A stretch of DNA of 64,000 nt from positions 124,001 to 188,000 of the forward strand of contig JAJEKB010021159.1 in assembly GCA_022393335.1 (NCBI GenBank). Reading direction: 5' to 3'. Below the pieces are notes generated by a model. The model did no database searches, was not told where the DNA came from, and worked only from the letters and a program-made list of their open reading frames with translations. The position numbers and the translations under genes are program-made. Source of the DNA: Macrotrachela quadricornifera. Its lineage: Eukaryota; Rotifera; Eurotatoria; Philodinida; Philodinidae. This document shows, one piece after another, positions 59,351-64,000 of the stretch. Within the stretch, counting starts at the first letter, position 1; each line of letters opens with the position of its first letter.

Positions 59351-59356
59351 TTTATT
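59351..59356 (-). terminator. AATAAA overlapping the stop codon
   Basis: The minus-strand stop TAA lies inside GAATAAAG, so a polyadenylation signal overlaps the end of the reading frame of the 819-residue protein and implies a very short 3' UTR. Confidence 0.5.
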
Positions 59357-61811
59357 CATATATCAAATTTATTGTAGCTGTACAAGCTTTATCAGTAACA
59401 GCTCGAATCCAATGAGCACTATATCCATCTGGAAAAATATATTCTATTGTATTTTCAGCAATTGTTTGTATTGTTTTATAATGATACCAACCATTAAGAT
59501 CAATATTTACTTGAAGAGTAATATTGACATTAGTATCTGTGTTTATAGTTATTGTCTTTTTATCATAACCTGTCATTAAATATGGTAATGAAGTTTCATT
59601 AGCATTAACATAGGTATTTTTCCATAGAAAACCTTGACCATGTGGTTTACCTAATTTCCAAAGATCATCTATCATACCAAACCATAACCCATTACCTTTT
59701 TCTGAAGGAAAATAATGTCCATCATGAGTAGCATTTTGTTTAGTTCCAGTAAGAACTACTAATCCTCGCCATGTAGCAAAATCCATAATTTTTTTATTAT
59801 GAGTAGCTATTGGACGCATTCCAACGTATCCTGCTTCTCGTCCAACTTCATAAAAAGAACCATGAACATTTAACATAAAACGTTCTGATTCTAATTCGCG
59901 AGTATCACGTGGCCAATATCCATCAAATGGTTGATCAAATGCTGGATCACCTTTAGGTAAACGAAAAGTCCCATTGAAATCAGTCACAACTACTGATGCT
60001 TCATCAATATGAAAAGTCTTATTCAATTTCAGAATACGTAGAATATCATCAGTTTTATTAATAGTTGGTACAGAATATTGTAATTTTTCATCGACTTCCA
60101 TAAATCCAATCTTTGTTCCTATAATTGATACTAATTGCAAATTAGTATTGTATTGTCCTGGACGTATTAAATTGGCATCAAATGATGTAGGATCATTTGC
60201 ATCAGCTAAAGCATTGAACATAGGATCAACAGTAGTCGAATGATATTCTCCTGTAACATGAAAGAAAACTGATACTCCACAATTCGTATCTGTCGTAACT
60301 CTTATCCAGTTGGCTATAGTATCTGCTGGAAAAATAAAATAAGTATACCCAATTTCATCGACAATAATAGTTTTGTAGGTAAACCATTGATTATTACCAA
60401 TTTTATCTATTTCTAAGGTGAATGTCACTGATTCTGTTGCATTATGAGCTAAATGAAGTACTGTTTTCTTAAAACTGTTTAACAAGAAAGGATCTGAAGT
60501 TACATTTGCTTGTACAGAATCATTTGCCCAAGGACCACCCCAACCAGTAGCACCACCCCAACTTTTTAAATCTTCATATTGTCCAAACCAAAGATTAGCA
60601 TAACAACGTCCTGGATAAGGATTTTGAAGAAGAGTCGTTTCATCACTCGTCAATATCAATCTTCCATTCCAATAGGTAAAATCCGGTATTAAACGTAAAT
60701 GAGAACTAATTGCCTTGAGTCCAGCACTATTTGTAAGACTAAAAGTTTTTGGAAAATCATAAAACATAGCATGCATATCCATTAACATTTGATCATTACC
60801 AATTTCACGAATACGTGGCCATTCATTATACCAACCACCACGATGATCATATGTATGAGCAGCTTTTGGTAAACGATATGTATACCAATTGCCATTATCA
60901 AGTAATTTAAGTATAACTGAACGTCTATCCCAACCAATAGTCCAAAGTGGTGTTGTATCATTCGGTGCACCATAAATACCACCTGGACCTGTTACTTCTG
61001 TAAATTGTTTACGTTCAATTTGTTTCCATTCTTCTTTTCCATTCCATGTAGCTAAAAAACCCATTTCTTCACTATTTTTAGGTAGACCACCTACTTTAAG
61101 ATCGGCAGGATTAATATCAAAAATAGGAAATTCACCATTATTCGCTAAGACAAGTAAATTTTGAGAACTATAAGCTCCTTTTCCATGCCAACCAGGTATG
61201 GGTTTATTAAACAATTTCGTAACTGTCAATGTATGTACATTTGCTTCGAATAATGCTCCTTCCATCGCATAGAAATAGATCATATTAATAGGATCAAGAA
61301 GATGACGAGCAGTAGCTGTCATTCTACCAGGCATTATTGAAAAGGGAATTGTTCGTATATTTCCTTGACTATCAATAAAATAATTACTGATAATCAATTG
61401 ATTAGATTCTTTATGAATCAATCGATTAGCTGGTGTTCCACCAATACTTTCAGGATGTATAGTAAGTATAAGATTATCATCCATACTATACAATTTATCA
61501 TAACTTCCATATGGACACTGAACAGAATAAGTTATCATCCATAATTTTCCTGCCCAGGAAACAATAGCTCCAATACCTCCTTCTATACCATTTGTTTCAC
61601 ATTCAGTTCCATTGGTGTCGTTATCTTTTCCATGATTAAATAGAGCCAGATGTGGATACACACCACTAATGAAAAGTGGAATATCCGTACTATTTTCAAC
61701 TATTTCAAGTGTATTTGAACATGCAAAAACTGTAGTCTGCAATAGGCTAAAGGCCATGAAAAGAATGGATTTGCAGTTTATTTTTATCATGTCTAAAATT
61801 TCACAGATCAA
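59352..61811 (-). CDS. Large secreted protein of unknown function with internal duplication
   Basis: Single-exon frame of 819 residues. The most likely start is the second Met (61790), which directly precedes a basic stretch and a hydrophobic signal core (ILFMAFSLLQTTVFA); the upstream Met at 61811 is also in frame. Many Trp/Gly-rich strands (WAGKLWMITYSVQ, WNGRLILTSDE, LWTIGWDRRS) suggest a beta-propeller or beta-sandwich. Two blocks of about 150 residues are homologous. One has NLWFGQYEDLKSWG, NNQWFTYKTI and ANWIRVTTDTNCG. The other, at the C-terminus, has GLWFGMIDDLWKLG, NGWYHYKTIQ and AHWIRAVTDKACT. There are many N-glycosylation sequons. No catalytic motif was recognised. The lack of introns and the overall style resemble large bacterial secreted 'hypothetical' proteins, so horizontal acquisition is possible but untested. 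Confidence 0.8.
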   Translation of the reverse strand: MICEILDMIKINCKSILFMAFSLLQTTVFACSNTLEIVENSTDIPLFISGVYPHLALFNHGKDNDTNGTECETNGIEGGIGAIVSWAGKLWMITYSVQCPYGSYDKLYSMDDNLILTIHPESIGGTPANRLIHKESNQLIISNYFIDSQGNIRTIPFSIMPGRMTATARHLLDPINMIYFYAMEGALFEANVHTLTVTKLFNKPIPGWHGKGAYSSQNLLVLANNGEFPIFDINPADLKVGGLPKNSEEMGFLATWNGKEEWKQIERKQFTEVTGPGGIYGAPNDTTPLWTIGWDRRSVILKLLDNGNWYTYRLPKAAHTYDHRGGWYNEWPRIREIGNDQMLMDMHAMFYDFPKTFSLTNSAGLKAISSHLRLIPDFTYWNGRLILTSDETTLLQNPYPGRCYANLWFGQYEDLKSWGGATGWGGPWANDSVQANVTSDPFLLNSFKKTVLHLAHNATESVTFTLEIDKIGNNQWFTYKTIIVDEIGYTYFIFPADTIANWIRVTTDTNCGVSVFFHVTGEYHSTTVDPMFNALADANDPTSFDANLIRPGQYNTNLQLVSIIGTKIGFMEVDEKLQYSVPTINKTDDILRILKLNKTFHIDEASVVVTDFNGTFRLPKGDPAFDQPFDGYWPRDTRELESERFMLNVHGSFYEVGREAGYVGMRPIATHNKKIMDFATWRGLVVLTGTKQNATHDGHYFPSEKGNGLWFGMIDDLWKLGKPHGQGFLWKNTYVNANETSLPYLMTGYDKKTITINTDTNVNITLQVNIDLNGWYHYKTIQTIAENTIEYIFPDGYSAHWIRAVTDKACTATINLIYE

Positions 61812-64000
61812 ATTATAGTTTATAGAAGAAAAACATGATTAGCTTTTATCATCTGTTGATATGTTAATCATCGTTTAAATGAACTCAATCTCCCCCTGCC
61901 TTTAACTTTGTTCGATCGGGCTGAAATTTTTATCACAGATACTTTGATGTATTCTTCAAAGATAAAAATTGACCGTTTTAATCTCTGATGTTTTCATCCG
62001 AACTTAGACGATTCTCAAGGTCACAAACTTGCCTATCGCAAAAACCTTACGCATTTCTTTTATAAAAAAAAGCTGAAAAATACCTCTGAGATACATCCAT
62101 AAGTATTCCTAAAAAAATTTTTAGCTTTATCGGGTCAAATTTAACGGGAAAAATCGGTGGTCCATTGAGATCCTATGAAAAACCACTGGTTCTCCAAAAA
62201 ATCCAAGAAGACCCCTTTTGAAAATTTTTTCTTCGAACACGTGTCTCATCAATTTAAGTCCTCTATCTGTAGTAAAAATTTCAGCTTAATCGGACTTGCT
62301 GTCTCTAAGATCTGAAAATCATGAACAAAGAGGGGTGGTATCCTTAATCATTTTCTAGATTTTCTATCACTTTCAAATTGATTCTTATTGCAATATTCAA
62401 TATATCTAGGCCATAAATATATATATTGCATAGAGGCTTCTCACAACGTGTTACTTTACGAAATGCAAAAAACTAAATGAAGAAGTCTACCAAGAACCGA
62501 CAGAAACTAAGTAATTGAAAGAACCTATACAAATAAACAGGATTTTAAACGATTCTTTACTTGAATACAATAAAGACAACAAAAAATACTTGTTGAAACT
62601 ATGTTTTTCATTAATCAATATAAAACATTGATGGTATTTTTTTCATATTCTCGTGCAATGCACAGATATTATTTTTAATCCCTTTGTTTATCATTGGTAT
62701 CTAGATGCGCATAGCAATATTTTATTCATAGAAATTTGATACTACTGTATCCTTAATTACTTTATCAAATGGTATGATTAAGTTCTATATTAAAAGAAGA
62801 AAATAAATTTACACTAAATAATATGATATACCCTTCCCTTTCTCCCTAAAAAACTAGACGGATCTCAGTGATATCAAGAAAATCGTAGAAATATTTGTGT
62901 TTTTGCCTCGTTCTTTTCGCGATATGATTCTTATTTTGCAAGATCTTAAACAAGATCTCGAGATACTGGAAAGAATCAAGAAAAGTTACGCTAAAATTAT
63001 TCTATGCTAAGATCATGAAAAGACTAAGGAGCTATCACTAATATATAAAGATTATCAAAAAATTCTAATTAATTATTTAAAAGCATACAGAAATCATATG
63101 AAATTAGAAAAATATGTTAAATTTTTTTTACTATTCTCATGTGTATCGACCAATGAAAACAGAAACTATGAACACAAAGACAGTAGACTTATACAAACGC
63201 ATCCTTATTCACTGAATTCTCAATTTTAAAATTAGTAAAGGCTAATCGCTTTTATTTTATTTGTAAATTTTTATTGTATTTCGTATTCATATATGTGTTT
63301 TATCATGTGCGGTGTTTTTTAAACGTTAGATGTAAAGATATTTGTATGAGTTCTTGAGATATTAATTATTATTGTGAAAAGTTTCATCTTATGTAATAAA
63401 AATAAAAGAGAATATCGTACTAAATATAAAATCTTATGTTCAAGATCTCAATTATACGTAGCCAAGATCTTGCGAAATACGATGTTCGACTAGGGTATTC
63501 ATCAAACTTGATCAATCAATTTTTTTTCAAATGATAGATATCAGATTGAAGTTTTTGTTTGTACGAAAAACTTCACAAATCCTCTTCAGTGTCGCTCTTT
63601 TAATATCTCGATTTATTGTATTTTTTTGCCACTTTTATATTAGTCACATCTTACGCTATCGTTTATATGTCTTTATCATGTTGTGAAATGATGGAAAATA
63701 TATGTTGATATTCAGGTTATGTAAATCGAAAATTTTAGTACAGGAGATATCTCACTGTTTTCAATGTCTCTAGTGCTTTAAAAGACGCGACAATGAAGAT
63801 GAAAAGACTGATAATTCATGGATTCAATTATAATATTCTGTGTCTCATTTTCTCTCTGAGTTTATTTTATGTCGTGTGTTTGTTCATCATAGTTTTTCTT
63901 TTTCCTACAATAAATTTATTTTTCAACAAATATATGAAGTACTTGTCAACAATCTTTGCTCATCTTCCTACTAATACTTTAATTCTATTTTTGTATTCGA
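61812..64000. other. Right-end non-coding region with repeat remnants
   Basis: About 2.2 kb. 61910-62340 contains TCGGGCTGAAATTTTTATCA and related phrases also seen at about 28808. 62935-63495 is a second copy of the AAGATCTTG-rich dispersed repeat. No gene recognised. Confidence 0.45.
62935..63495. repeat. Dispersed repeat, copy 2 (AAGATCTTG-rich)
   Basis: CAAGATCTCGAGATACTGGA and AAAAGTTACGCTAAAATTAT match the copy at 32605-32790. The right end, read in reverse, gives TAGTCGAACATCGTATTTCG, matching that copy's left end. The longer middle here suggests this is the fuller version. Confidence 0.6.

Overview
The window looks like nuclear DNA of a metazoan, most probably a bdelloid rotifer (Rotaria/Adineta type). 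It is very AT-rich, with short GT-AG introns and dense non-autonomous DNA transposons. The gene families also fit: an NHL-repeat type II membrane protein, R-S-E ADP-ribosyltransferases (ARTs) fused to TPRs, an F-box protein with diverged leucine-rich repeats, and divergent class A GPCRs. The lineage call is inference from family content; no marker gene is present.

Layout. 1-3.5 kb: 5' part of a TRPM channel gene on the minus strand, running off the left edge, with ten splice junctions resolved. 4.2-5.8 kb: five-exon NHL propeller membrane protein (minus). 6.0-7.4 kb: tandem repeats with an orientation switch and a 10-N gap. 7.6-8.0 kb: a small unrecognised Arg/Ser-rich protein (minus). 8.9-9.9 kb: intronless secreted PI-PLC X-domain protein (minus). 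13.6-16.0 kb: ART gene 1 (plus). 17.4-41.9 kb: a tandem duplication carrying two paralogous GPCR genes (18.6-20.9 and 36.1-37.6 kb, minus). Its two copies have been separately invaded by transposable elements, so each copy shows pre-insertion sites for elements in the other. Between the copies lie an F-box gene with one in-frame stop and a dead mariner. 44.4-47.7 kb: four-exon gene ending in a PARP-like H-Y-E domain (minus). 53.6-56.4 kb: a 2.8-kb foldback element centred on a 320-bp palindrome that looks perfect by eye. 56.4-58.7 kb: intact intronless ART-TPR gene 2 (plus). 59.4-61.8 kb: intronless 819-residue secreted protein with an internal duplication (minus), a candidate for horizontal acquisition.

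The most unusual structure is 21.77-29.37 kb. It is a roughly 7.6-kb composite bounded by long inverted repeats (GGGCATTCCAAAAGTA type) and filled with nested elements whose ends read CCCATGTAAAA. These are packed with AGTACT palindromes and 87-93-bp tandem units, and contain no transposase.

Functionally the genes do not form a pathway. Three of them (two R-S-E ARTs and one PARP-like gene) point to NAD-dependent modification, and the two ARTs share an uncharacterised N-terminal domain. All exon boundaries were read by eye from splice consensus and reading-frame continuity; no alignment or database search was run.
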